Positions 1-7,863 of a stretch of DNA of 64,000 nt are shown here, piece by piece. The DNA lies in contig JBAXZR010000003.1 of assembly GCA_041670165.1 (NCBI GenBank), forward strand, positions 1 to 64,000, written 5' to 3'. Under the pieces are notes generated by a model that was not told the origin of the DNA, searched no databases, and saw nothing but the letters and a program-made list of their open reading frames with translations. The position numbers and the translations under genes were made by a program. Source of the stretch: JBAXZR01 sp041670165 (GTDB lineage: Bacteria > Bacillota > Clostridia > Christensenellales > UBA1242). Every line of letters starts with the position of its first letter. The first letter of the stretch is position 1.

Positions 1-90
1 TTGAGCTCCCTTTCCTGCATAAGTGTTCGTTCAAAAAATCTTTTGCCCGAACATTAGTTCGTGCAGTTTTTTTAACTCCATATTTTAGTT
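1..90. repeat. Dispersed double-hairpin repeat, copy R1 (truncated)
   Basis: This is the right half of a repeat that recurs at 115-272, 300-485, 61644-61804 and 62023-62183. It holds the pyrimidine-rich spacer (GAGCTCCCTTTCCT) and the second hairpin of the unit. The hairpin has outer arms GTTC..AAAAAA and TTTTTTT.AAC at 24-75, with an inner stem CGAAC-ATTA-GTTCG. The left half lies outside the window. No reading frame in it looks real. Confidence 0.8.
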
Positions 91-114
91 AATAGTGAAA
101 AGTGAATAGTGAAT

Positions 115-272
115 ATAACTGGGATACAACAAAAAATTAGCAGGTACGCAAATAAATTTTACTAACTTGCTTTTTTGGGTTTCTCTCCCACTCCCTTTCT
201 TAAATAAGTTATCGTCTAAAAAAGTTACGGCTGAACTAAATTCAGACTGTTTTTTTGAACTCCATATTTTAG
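115..272. repeat. Dispersed double-hairpin repeat, copy R2
   Basis: This is a full unit. Hairpin A (about 124-182) has poly-A and poly-T outer arms and an inner stem GCAGGT/ACTTGC. A CTCCC-rich spacer follows, then hairpin B (208-260) with inner stem CTGAA-CTAAA-TTCAG, and the constant tail GAACTCCATATTTTA. Relative to the copy at 61652 the A stem changes a G-C pair to A-T, and the B stem changes C-G to T-A. Both changes keep the pairing. Confidence 0.8.
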
Positions 273-299
273 TGAAGAGTGAAAAGTGAATAGTGAATA

Positions 300-485
300 T
301 AACTGGGGTAGCACCAAAAAAATGACGCAGACACGCAAAGCTTTGCTTCGCTAACTGCTATTTTTTCGGTTCTCCTCTTGAGCTCCCTTTTCCTCTTGAG
401 CTCCCTTCTCCTATTAAGGGGTTCGTTCAAAAAATCTTTTGCCCGAACATTAGTTCGTGCAGATTTTTTTGAACTCCGTATTTTA
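300..485. repeat. Dispersed double-hairpin repeat, copy R3
   Basis: This full unit has a spacer lengthened by an internal duplication of CTCTTGAGCTCCCTT. Hairpin A (313-371) has inner stem GCAG/CTGC and a perfect tip GCAAAGCTTTGC. Hairpin B (421-474) has inner stem CGAAC-ATTA-GTTCG and outer arms ending GTTC/GAAC. The constant tail is GAACTCCGTATTTTA. R2 and R3 are direct repeats separated by short AGTGAA-type heptads. Confidence 0.8.
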
Positions 486-576
486 GTGAATAGTGAATAG
501 TAAATAGTGAAAAGTTAATAATGAAGAGTGAAGAGTTAATAGTGAAAAGTAAATGGTGAAGAGTGAAGAGTTATGG
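484..576. repeat. Degenerate AGTGAAx heptad tract
   Basis: This is a run of imperfect 7-base units of the type AGTGAAT, AGTGAAA and AGTGAAG. The same heptads occur in shorter form at 93-116 and 271-298, always directly after the constant tail of a double-hairpin unit, so they appear to belong to the repeat family. No coding potential is visible. Confidence 0.6.
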
Positions 577-1040
577 TAAATTTTGTAAATATGTATTTAT
601 TTTGTTTTATTTTACTAAACACTTCACTAATTCAATCTTGTTTTATCTTCGCATTTTAAAATTAAATAGCAACTAAAATAAGAATGAGATAAAGAGAACG
701 GTTGAACTAAATTCTACCTGTTTTTTTTTAAAACTCAATATTTTTAGTCTTTAGGATAATTATAAAAATTAAATTCTTTTGGACTCCATATATTAATAGA
801 AAAAATCATTAAAATAATTATTCTTAAAAATGTAAGTTTTTATACTTATTTACTTTAAAAGAGAAGAGTGGGGGAGTAATTTATATTGAGCAAAGTGTAA
901 AACTAAAGGCTGAAACTAAATTAAGACTTTTTTTAAAAAGTATTTAATATAAGGTATTATTAAAAATAAATTATATTTTTTTTCTTTAATCTAAATTCTG
1001 TAATTTTTCTTTATTTAATTAGATTAAAAATAATGTTTAA
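577..1040. other. AT-rich intergenic stretch with decayed repeat copies
   Basis: I see no gene here. Two short stretches (about 697-745 and 905-945) keep the GAACTAAATTC or GAAACTAAATTAAG core and the T-run of hairpin B, and look like decayed copies of the same repeat. The rest is low-complexity A/T sequence. Confidence 0.5.
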
Positions 1041-1041
1041 T

Positions 1042-1071
1042 AAAAGGAGATATGTTATATCTCCTTTTTAT
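1042..1071 (-). terminator. Terminator downstream of tilS
   Basis: A hairpin with 12-base arms (AAAAGGAGATAT / ATATCTCCTTTT) lies just past the tilS stop and is followed on the minus strand by T-rich sequence. The symmetry means it could also stop transcription arriving from the repeat cluster. Confidence 0.8.
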
Positions 1072-1076
1072 CATTA

Positions 1077-2414
1077 TTAATCTTGGATTTTTACAGAGAT
1101 TCTGATTGCTTGTGTTGTTTCTGAAGTGATTTTTACATCTTCAGAAATTTCTTTTCCAGCAACAACTAAAATTTTGTTTCCACTTGCTAAAACTGGAATG
1201 TAAGAGCGGATTCTTTGTGGAATTTTTTGATCAATAAAATATTCTTTAAGTTTCTTTGTTCCGCCGCCAAAACGATTGAATATGTCACCATTTTGTCTTA
1301 TTCTCCAAAGAGCATCGCTTGGAATTTTTCTGTAGTCAAGAATAAGCGAATCTTCTTTTGGACTAAAGTCTTTAGTTTTTTTGACTGTAACATTTCCAAA
1401 ATTTTCAGCTTCAAAAGTGCCAACTTTAAATTCCCACTTATTTATGCTAGCAGGTTTTTGATTGTTTGCAATTGTTATATAATCATATTCTTTGTATGCT
1501 TGAATGCTAAAAGGTAAGGAAATCCTTTTTCCATTCTCACCATTTTCATACAAGTCTTTTATTAAATCTATGTGTCTTCTTTCAATATCTTTTTCAATAC
1601 CTAAAATTTCAAATGCAGTAAAAATTGTTTTTGAAACAATTGAAGGGTGCATCAAAAAACAATTTAATGGAATTTTTACACTTTTCTCATTAACAATAAA
1701 TGCGTCAGTATTTGTTTGCTTTTTAATGTAATCACTGTCTTCTGCACAAGTTTTACCAAAACTAACAATAGAATTTTCAATGTTAGGCCATTTTGTTTTT
1801 ATTAAAGGCAAAATTTCATTACGAATAAAGTTGCGGGCATATGTGCTATCTTTGTTCGTTTCATCTGTTACAAACGGAATGTCATTGTTAGCAATATATT
1901 CCATAATTTCTTGCTTTGAGGTTTCAAGTAATGGGCGAATTGTATATTCATTTTTTACTAAACTCATGCCTTTTGCACCTGTAACGCCACTACCTCTAAA
2001 TATGTGTAAAAGTATTGTTTCAGCTTGATCACTCATGTGGTGAGCTAAAGCAATTTTTGAAATTACACCTTTTTCAATTAAGCTATTAAAAACATTATAG
2101 CGACATTCTCTTGCTGCGGTTTCTATGCTTTCATTTTTTTCTTTTGCATATTTTGGAACATCAATTCTAAATTTGTAAAAACGAATTTTATGTTCTTTAC
2201 AATAATCTTGGACAAAAAAAGCATCACTTGAACTATTTTCACGAATAGAGTGGTCAACATGAATTGCTACCACTTCAAAGTCTAATTCTTCTTGCAAAGC
2301 AACAAGAAAATGTAATAATGACATGGAATCACTTCCGCCACTTACTCCAACACCAATTATGTCACCAGACTCAATCATTTTGTTATTTAAAATTGTATTT
2401 TTTGCCGTATTCAT
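1077..2414 (-). CDS. tilS: tRNA(Ile)-lysidine synthase
   Basis: TilS attaches lysine to C34 of the tRNA-Ile with a CAT anticodon, using ATP. This changes it to read AUA and to be charged with isoleucine, and it is normally essential. The 445-residue protein has the N-type ATP pyrophosphatase PP-loop SGGSDS at residues 25-30. It also has the family motif VDHSIRENS, and ALAHHMSDQAETILLHIFRG, which contains the HHxxDQAET signature. The C-terminal third matches the TilS substrate-binding and C-terminal domains by layout. The ATG at 2414 is preceded by TGGAG. The gene stands alone on the minus strand, without the hpt-ftsH neighbours common in Bacillus, and is divergent from lysS. Identification is firm. 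Confidence 0.96.
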   Translation of the reverse strand: MNTAKNTILNNKMIESGDIIGVGVSGGSDSMSLLHFLVALQEELDFEVVAIHVDHSIRENSSSDAFFVQDYCKEHKIRFYKFRIDVPKYAKEKNESIETAARECRYNVFNSLIEKGVISKIALAHHMSDQAETILLHIFRGSGVTGAKGMSLVKNEYTIRPLLETSKQEIMEYIANNDIPFVTDETNKDSTYARNFIRNEILPLIKTKWPNIENSIVSFGKTCAEDSDYIKKQTNTDAFIVNEKSVKIPLNCFLMHPSIVSKTIFTAFEILGIEKDIERRHIDLIKDLYENGENGKRISLPFSIQAYKEYDYITIANNQKPASINKWEFKVGTFEAENFGNVTVKKTKDFSPKEDSLILDYRKIPSDALWRIRQNGDIFNRFGGGTKKLKEYFIDQKIPQRIRSYIPVLASGNKILVVAGKEISEDVKITSETTQAIRISVKIQD

Positions 2415-2437
2415 TATTGCTCCATTTTTATTTCAAT

Positions 2438-2466
2438 ATGTTACCAAATATATGTGGGTTTTACAA
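2438..2466 (-). promoter_or_regulatory. Sigma-A promoter of tilS
   Basis: On the minus strand, TTGTAA (2461-2466) and TAACAT (2438-2443) are separated by 17 bases, with a TG just before the -10. It points into tilS. Confidence 0.6.
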
Positions 2467-2533
2467 CTATTTTTATTTTATTATCAGCATAATTACATTA
2501 AAACTTCAAATATTGATAGAAAAAGGCAATTTA

Positions 2534-2562
2534 TTTGACATTTTATATGTGCTATGCTATTC
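2534..2562 (+). promoter_or_regulatory. Sigma-A promoter of lysS
   Basis: A perfect -35 TTGACA (2534-2539), a 17-base spacer and an extended -10 TGCTATTCT (hexamer 2557-2562) predict a start near 2569 and a 19-base leader. The leader is too short for a T-box. Confidence 0.75.
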
Positions 2563-2587
2563 TTCATCAAGAAAAAAAGGGGAAAAG

Positions 2588-4069
2588 ATGGAACAAACAA
2601 TAGCAAATTCAACTGAAAACTTAGGGGCTGAACTAGAAGTTAGAAAAGCTAAAATAATGGAACTTAAAGCTTCAGGAAATCCAGTTTATCAAGAAAAATT
2701 TGAAAGAACACACACAATTGAAGAAGCAAGAAAACTTGAACCAAGTTCAATTGTTTCTATTGCAGGAAGAATTGTTTTTAAAAGAGTAATGGGAAAGTTG
2801 TCTTTCCTTGCAATTCAAGATGTAAGTGCAAAAATTCAAATTTCTATTGGAAGAAACGAAATTTCTGAAGATGATTTCAATTTTTACAAAAAAATGGTTG
2901 ATGTCGGTGATTTTATAGGTATCACTGGTGAATTATATTTAACACACACAGGTGAACTTACTGTTAGAACACATAAGTATCAACTTTTGTCAAAGGCAAT
3001 GCGTCCACTTCCTGAAAAATTTCATGGATTAACAGACATTGAAGCAAAATATCGTCAAAGATATTTGGATTTAATTATGAATGAAGATTCTCGCAAAGTT
3101 CTTCTTGGACGAAGCAAGGTTATTTCTTTTATTCGAAGATTTCTTGAGAAAAATGGATTTATTGAAGTTGAAACTCCAATATTGCAAAGTGCTTGCTGTG
3201 GTGCAAGTGCAAAGCCTTTTTTCACAAAACACAATGCTTTAAACAAAATGTGCAATCTTAGAATTGCTCCAGAAGTTTATCTTAAGCAAGTTATTGCAGC
3301 TGGATATGATAGGGTTTTTGAAGTTGCAAAATGCTTTAGAAATGAAGGCATGGACACTCAACACCTTCAAGAATTTACAATGGTTGAATGGTATGCTTCA
3401 TATTGGAACTACGAAGATAATATAAAGTTTTATACATCATTTATTCAAAATCTATTAACTGAAGTCCTTGGAACAACAAAGGTTGAATTTCAAGGCAAAA
3501 CACTTGATTTTGGTGGAGAGTTGCCACGAATTGATTACACTGAAACTCTTAAAAAGGAACTTGGATTTGATTTCCTTGTATATGACAAAAAAGATGACCT
3601 TGTTGCAAAAGTTGAATCAACTGGTTTGTTTAAAAGCTCAGATTTTACTGGAATTAAAACAGTTGGTGGTGTGATTGATTTGATGTACAAAAAGTTAATC
3701 CGTGAAAAGATTGAACAACCAACAGTTCTTTACAACTATCCTGCTTGCCTTGTACCTTTGGCAAGAAGAAAAGATGGTAATTCAAAACTTATTGAAATGT
3801 TTCAAGTTCTTGCAGATGGAATTGAAATGTGTAAGGCATATAGTGAACTTGTTGACCCAATAATCCAACGACAAACACTTGAAGAACAAGCAGCAGCTAA
3901 ATCTCAAGGTGATGATGAAGCAATGGAATTTGACACTGACTTTGTGCTTGCTATGGAGCATGGTATGCCACCAATCAGCGGACTCGGATTTGGAATCGAC
4001 AGACTTGTTACAATCATGTTTAACCAACCTTCAATCCGTGATGTTGTGCTTTTTCCTTTAATGAAATAA
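2588..4069 (+). CDS. lysS: Lysyl-tRNA synthetase, class II
   Basis: LysS charges tRNA-Lys with lysine using ATP. The 493-residue protein starts with an OB-fold anticodon-binding domain (around VSIAGRIVFKRVMGKLSFLAIQD). The class II catalytic core follows: motif 1 ends near RYLDLIMN, motif 2 has the FRNEG arginine at about residue 251, and motif 3 is GLGFGIDRL at about residue 465. An open frame runs upstream to 2264, but it would overlap tilS. The ATG at 2588 has AGGGGAAAAG just before it and a promoter 25 bases further up, so I use that start. Length is normal for bacterial LysS. It is a single-gene unit with its own promoter and terminator. Confidence 0.97.
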   Translation: MEQTIANSTENLGAELEVRKAKIMELKASGNPVYQEKFERTHTIEEARKLEPSSIVSIAGRIVFKRVMGKLSFLAIQDVSAKIQISIGRNEISEDDFNFYKKMVDVGDFIGITGELYLTHTGELTVRTHKYQLLSKAMRPLPEKFHGLTDIEAKYRQRYLDLIMNEDSRKVLLGRSKVISFIRRFLEKNGFIEVETPILQSACCGASAKPFFTKHNALNKMCNLRIAPEVYLKQVIAAGYDRVFEVAKCFRNEGMDTQHLQEFTMVEWYASYWNYEDNIKFYTSFIQNLLTEVLGTTKVEFQGKTLDFGGELPRIDYTETLKKELGFDFLVYDKKDDLVAKVESTGLFKSSDFTGIKTVGGVIDLMYKKLIREKIEQPTVLYNYPACLVPLARRKDGNSKLIEMFQVLADGIEMCKAYSELVDPIIQRQTLEEQAAAKSQGDDEAMEFDTDFVLAMEHGMPPISGLGFGIDRLVTIMFNQPSIRDVVLFPLMK

Positions 4070-4075
4070 AATTTA

Positions 4076-4105
4076 AGAAAGATTGTGAAAACAATCTTTC
4101 TTTTT
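4076..4105 (+). terminator. lysS terminator
   Basis: A hairpin AAAGATTGT-GAAA-ACAATCTTT is followed by CTTTTT just after the lysS stop. The loop is a stable GAAA tetraloop. Confidence 0.85.
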
Positions 4106-4108
4106 AAA

Positions 4109-4137
4109 TTGACGAAATATGCTTTTGAAAATATAAT
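4109..4137 (+). promoter_or_regulatory. Near-consensus promoter abutting the rlmA start
   Basis: TTGACG (4109-4114), a 17-base spacer and a perfect TATAAT (4132-4137) lie directly against the first ATG of rlmA at 4138. Transcription should begin near 4144, which is exactly the second in-frame ATG. There is no Shine-Dalgarno sequence. The mRNA would therefore be leaderless. Confidence 0.75.
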
Positions 4138-4143
4138 ATGTAT

Positions 4144-4956
4144 ATGAAATTGCTAAATATATTTAGATGCCCAATTTGTCAAAAATCTTTTCATGAAACT
4201 GAAAAATCTTTAATATGTGAAAATAACCATTGTTTTGATTTTTCAAAAGAAAGATATGTCAACTTGCTAAACATTATCAAAAAAAAGAGTAAAAATCCCG
4301 GTGATGACAAAGTTATGGTTGAAGCTAGACAACACTTTTTAAATAAGGGCTTTTTTTATGAACTTGCAAATCAAATTTTGATTCTATCTAGAAAATATAA
4401 TTCAAGTGATTCTATCATTGTCGATGCTGGTTGTGGTCCTGCTTACTATTTAAAATTTCTATCAAAAGAATTCAAAAATTTAATTGGCTTTGATATTTCA
4501 AAAGATGCAATCTTAAAAGCTTCAAAAAATTGCTTAAATATTGATTTTTCTGTTGCATCAATTTTTGATATGCCACTGACAAATAATTCAGTTGATTGTA
4601 TTTTAAATATATTTGCTCCAAAACCAGAAGAAGAATTCAAAAGAATTTTAAAAGAAAATGGAAAAATTATTGAAGTAATCCCTGGAAAAAAACATTTGAT
4701 TGAACTAAAAGAAATTTTGTATGGTGAAAATCTTCTAGAAAATTTAGATGACAAAAAATTGAATTTTGATTTAGTTATGCAAGAAGAAGTAACTTATGAA
4801 AAAATTCTTTCAGGTGAAGAATTAAAAGAGCTGTTTTCAATGACTCCATATTTCTATACAACAAAAAAAGAAGATATAGAAAAAATTGATTCTATTTCAA
4901 AATTAAGTATTACTTTTGATTTTATTATCAAAATTTGGACTAATAATAATCTCTGA
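4144..4956 (+). CDS. rlmA: 23S rRNA (guanine-N1) methyltransferase, RlmA family
   Basis: The family methylates N1 of G745 or G748 in helix 35 of 23S rRNA (RlmA-I/RlmA-II, TlrB). At the N-terminus is a zinc-binding knot RCPICQ followed by a second cysteine/histidine group (CENNHC). The family sequence GDDKVMVEARQHFLNKGFF comes next, then the SAM-binding motif I, VDAGCGPAYYL, and an acidic motif (GFDIS). The total of about 270 residues is normal. Two in-frame ATGs exist at 4138 and 4144. I choose 4144 because a near-consensus promoter predicts the transcript to start there, giving a leaderless message; 4138 is the alternative and adds only Met-Tyr. Which guanine is modified cannot be told from sequence. 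Confidence 0.88.
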   Translation: MKLLNIFRCPICQKSFHETEKSLICENNHCFDFSKERYVNLLNIIKKKSKNPGDDKVMVEARQHFLNKGFFYELANQILILSRKYNSSDSIIVDAGCGPAYYLKFLSKEFKNLIGFDISKDAILKASKNCLNIDFSVASIFDMPLTNNSVDCILNIFAPKPEEEFKRILKENGKIIEVIPGKKHLIELKEILYGENLLENLDDKKLNFDLVMQEEVTYEKILSGEELKELFSMTPYFYTTKKEDIEKIDSISKLSITFDFIIKIWTNNNL

Positions 4957-5136
4957 TTATTTATGAAACCATTTTGATTTTTTTCCGATTTTTACCATAA
5001 TTGAAAGAAATAATGTAAATTTAAAAAAGATAGACACTAAAAATATTAAAATACTAATTTTATAAATACTAATTTCAGATAAATAAACTAATTTTTAATT
5101 ATATAAAGTTTGCTTAGTATGTTTGATATTAAACAT

Positions 5137-5166
5137 AAAAAAAGTTTGTAATTTACAAACTTTTTT
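5137..5166 (-). terminator. Terminator overlapping the end of the AAA+ gene
   Basis: On the minus strand the stem AAAAAAGTTTGTAA / TTACAAACTTTTTT contains the last codons and the stop of the AAA+ gene at 5153. The 3' arm is followed by T's. It is nearly symmetric and can also serve rlmA on the plus strand. Confidence 0.75.
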
Positions 5167-6853
5167 GAGTGTCTTTTGTTTGGCTTTTATTGAAATTATT
5201 TTCGTTTTTGATTGTAGGATTTAATATTTCTGCACCCGTATTGTTTACAAGTATATTTGAATCAGATAGATTCTTGTTTTTAAGAAGAATATCAATTACT
5301 GGTTGTACAAAACATTTTTGCATAGATTTTTTAAGATCTCTTGCACCTAATAAATCCGTGTTTGCTTCTTTAACAATTTTCTCAAGCAAAGTATTGTCAT
5401 AATTTAGCTTCAAGTTTTGTTCTTCATTATTTATTTCAAAGTTTGATTTCTTTTTATCAACAAATTTTTTTGCTATTTTAATTAAATTATCTTTTGATAA
5501 ATGCTTATACTCAATAACCTCATCAAATCTTCCAATGATTTCTTTTCTAAGTCCGTCGTTTCCAGAAATCTTTTCTTCAACAGATTGTTCGATATTGTTT
5601 TTCGAAACATATTCAGACAAATTTGTTGTGCAAAAAATCACAGTATTTTTTAGAGAAATCTTTTTGCCTTTTGCATCAATGAATTCTCCTTCATCAAGCA
5701 TTCTCATTAAAAGATCAAGGCATTCTTTGTGGCATTTATCAATTTCTTCAAACAAAACAACGCTAACTGGATTATTTGATATGAAATCACAAAATTCAAT
5801 TTTATCCCCATAGCCAACATAGTTAGGTGACGCTCCAAGAAGCCTTGATACATCTTCTTTGGTTTTGAAAGTTGTCATGTCTAGCACCAAAAATTTGCCT
5901 CCATAACAAATGTCTGCAACTGCTTTGGCAGTTTCAGTTTTTCCAACCCCTGTTGGACCTGTGAATAGAAATGAAGCTATTGGTCTGGTTTCATCATTAA
6001 ATCCAAAATATGAGCCTAGTAATCTATTTTTAACTTTTTCAACGGCTTCATTTTGACCAATCACAAAGTCACCAAGCTTATCTAGTTTGCTAAAATCAAC
6101 ATTTTGTTTAATTGCTTTATGTTGAGTGTTACTATTTATTGAGCCTTGTTTTGTTAAAACTCTGTTATTATAGTTTTGAACACCAGATTTAACAAAAATG
6201 CTAGTTGATTCATTTATCATATCAGTGTAAAGTTTTTTCCAAAAACTATGTTTTTTAAATGATTCAATTTTTCCAAATTTATTTGAAGTATATATGTTTA
6301 CATCGCATTGAATATTACCAAGAGCACTCACTTCATTCAGAAATTTTTTAAAAGCTTTTACTTGCTTATTTACAATCACTTTTCCTTTGTCTTTTGCAAG
6401 CTCACTTAATAGTTCAGTTGTAACAAATACATAGAAAAATGATGAATAACTGACATTTCCTTCATTGCGATTAGTTAGCTTTTCATTTCTTAATTTAATT
6501 GAACTATCTATTAGTGAAGGATAATTTTTTTTAAGTTCATTAAAAAGTGAAAAAAGTTTGTGTTCTGAAAAATTTATGTATAACAGGCTGTCTATATCTT
6601 CATTATTTAATGAACTATTTTGTTTCATTAATGTGTATAAATCATCGATTTTAAGTTTCATTGAATTTATGAAAAACAGGAGCATGTCAATTCCAGATAT
6701 GTCTTCAGCACCAAATTCATTTTCTGGACAATTTATAACATCTTGCATACGCATGAGAACGCATGAAAAGAAAAAATTAGCAGCATTTCTTTTTTTTTCT
6801 TCAAAAGGTTGAGTTTTGCCATAAGCCGTTTTGTAGGTTGTTAATAGATCCAT
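5153..6853 (-). CDS. ClpA/ClpB D2-type AAA+ ATPase with an unrecognised N-terminal half
   Basis: The C-terminal half (about residues 260-540 of 566) is a single AAA+ module of the ClpA/ClpB second-domain type. Walker A GPTGVGKT is near residue 298, a pore-loop-like NYVGYGD follows, Walker B VVLFEEID is near 368, then a sensor-1 CTTN, an arginine-finger-like GRFDE, and sensor-2 GARDLKK. The first 250 residues are not recognisable. They lack Clp N-repeats, a ClpX zinc finger and a first AAA domain, and look mostly helical and polar. I do not see an IGF/IGL-type ClpP-docking loop, and no clpP lies nearby. It should unfold or remodel a protein substrate; which one is unknown. The start has AGGAG eight bases upstream and a promoter at 6897-6925. 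Confidence 0.75.
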   Translation of the reverse strand: MDLLTTYKTAYGKTQPFEEKKRNAANFFFSCVLMRMQDVINCPENEFGAEDISGIDMLLFFINSMKLKIDDLYTLMKQNSSLNNEDIDSLLYINFSEHKLFSLFNELKKNYPSLIDSSIKLRNEKLTNRNEGNVSYSSFFYVFVTTELLSELAKDKGKVIVNKQVKAFKKFLNEVSALGNIQCDVNIYTSNKFGKIESFKKHSFWKKLYTDMINESTSIFVKSGVQNYNNRVLTKQGSINSNTQHKAIKQNVDFSKLDKLGDFVIGQNEAVEKVKNRLLGSYFGFNDETRPIASFLFTGPTGVGKTETAKAVADICYGGKFLVLDMTTFKTKEDVSRLLGASPNYVGYGDKIEFCDFISNNPVSVVLFEEIDKCHKECLDLLMRMLDEGEFIDAKGKKISLKNTVIFCTTNLSEYVSKNNIEQSVEEKISGNDGLRKEIIGRFDEVIEYKHLSKDNLIKIAKKFVDKKKSNFEINNEEQNLKLNYDNTLLEKIVKEANTDLLGARDLKKSMQKCFVQPVIDILLKNKNLSDSNILVNNTGAEILNPTIKNENNFNKSQTKDTQKSL

Positions 6854-6896
6854 TAAAAATACTCCTAAATTAATTAGTTTCCTAATTTTCTCGTAA

Positions 6897-6925
6897 ATTG
6901 TATCATTTTATCTTCATGAATTCAA
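6897..6925 (-). promoter_or_regulatory. Sigma-A promoter of the AAA+ gene
   Basis: On the minus strand, TTGAAT (6920-6925), 17 bases, and TACAAT (6897-6902) give a leader of about 35 bases. The rest of the stretch between the AAA+ gene and the gene at 7185 is featureless A/T sequence, apart from a possible TATAAT at 7155-7160 for the downstream gene. Confidence 0.6.
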
Positions 6926-7184
6926 TAGACAAATTTTTCAAATCTTTTTTTTATTATATTCTTAAAAATTTTTGATATAAAATAATTTTAAGTAAATTCG
7001 CAATACAAAATTAATTATTAATTTATTTTGATTTAATCAATTATCATTATTTGTTTCTTTGCATATTTTACTGCACTTTAAAAGTGTTTCTTATTTTTTC
7101 TATGGATAATATATTTTTATCAGAAATGTGTTTTTCTTTTTTAAAAAATTAATATATAATAAAAAAGCTTACAAAGGAGATAAA

Positions 7185-7838
7185 ATGAAAGTTGAAAAAG
7201 TAAAAAAAATATGTGCTATTTGTGGCAAAGAAAATTTTTATAATCAAGTTGTGTCTTTTAGTAATCAAGGAAAGTCAGATTTTGATTTAAGAGAACCACA
7301 AAGTTTGTTGTCTGATGGATCTTTGATTCAAGAATGCCCAGAATGTCATTATTGTAGCTATGATATAAGCAAATTAGTTGAACAAAGTTATTATTATGAA
7401 ATGTACAAAAAAGAAAAATGGATTAACAATTTTGAATCTATATTTAAAAATGAAAGTAACAATGCTGTTAGAAAATATTTAATTATGGCAAAGCAATTTC
7501 ATAACAATTCTCAGTTTCTTGATGAATTCAAAATGTTAATTGGAGCAAGTTGGGCTTGTGAAGACGACAAAGAAAAATCAAATAAACTTAAAAATGAAGC
7601 TATTGATCTTTACTTCAAAGAAATTCTTAAGAATAGAAGAACCCAGTTGATGCAATTAAGTGATTTGGCAAGACAAGTCGAAAAGTTTGATATTGCAAAA
7701 GATTTAATCACGGCTAGTTCTCTTTTAACAAACGAAAATGATAAAGATTATGAATTTATTAAAAAAGTTATTGATTATGAATCAAAATTTATTTTGAACA
7801 AAGATTCAAAAAGACATAATCTTTCAGAAATTAAATAG
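7185..7838 (+). CDS. DUF2225-family protein with two CxxC zinc knuckles
   Basis: This 217-residue protein matches the layout of the DUF2225 family. An N-terminal CxxC (C10, C13: CAICGK) is followed by a second cluster, CPECHYCSYD (C51, C54, C57). The cysteines probably bind one zinc. The remaining 150 residues are helical and TPR-like, ending in paired helices with NRRTQLMQLSDLARQVEKFD. The frame extends to 7128, but the ATG at 7185 has AAAGGAGAT in the right place and a likely TATAAT 25 bases up, so the longer start is rejected. The function of the family is not known; it is common in Firmicutes. The gene is convergent with the Gly-rich gene, with no strong terminator between. Confidence 0.7.
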   Translation: MKVEKVKKICAICGKENFYNQVVSFSNQGKSDFDLREPQSLLSDGSLIQECPECHYCSYDISKLVEQSYYYEMYKKEKWINNFESIFKNESNNAVRKYLIMAKQFHNNSQFLDEFKMLIGASWACEDDKEKSNKLKNEAIDLYFKEILKNRRTQLMQLSDLARQVEKFDIAKDLITASSLLTNENDKDYEFIKKVIDYESKFILNKDSKRHNLSEIK

Positions 7839-7863
7839 AAAAAATAAAACTAAAAGAAAAAAA

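Noticed and set aside
1..540. Possible CRISPR array because of recurring units
   Set aside because: The units are 160-185 bases with internal hairpins, there are no regular unique spacers, and no cas genes are present.
1215..2028. Plus-strand frames inside tilS
   Set aside because: They are shadows of the minus-strand gene, with no ribosome binding sites or family resemblance.
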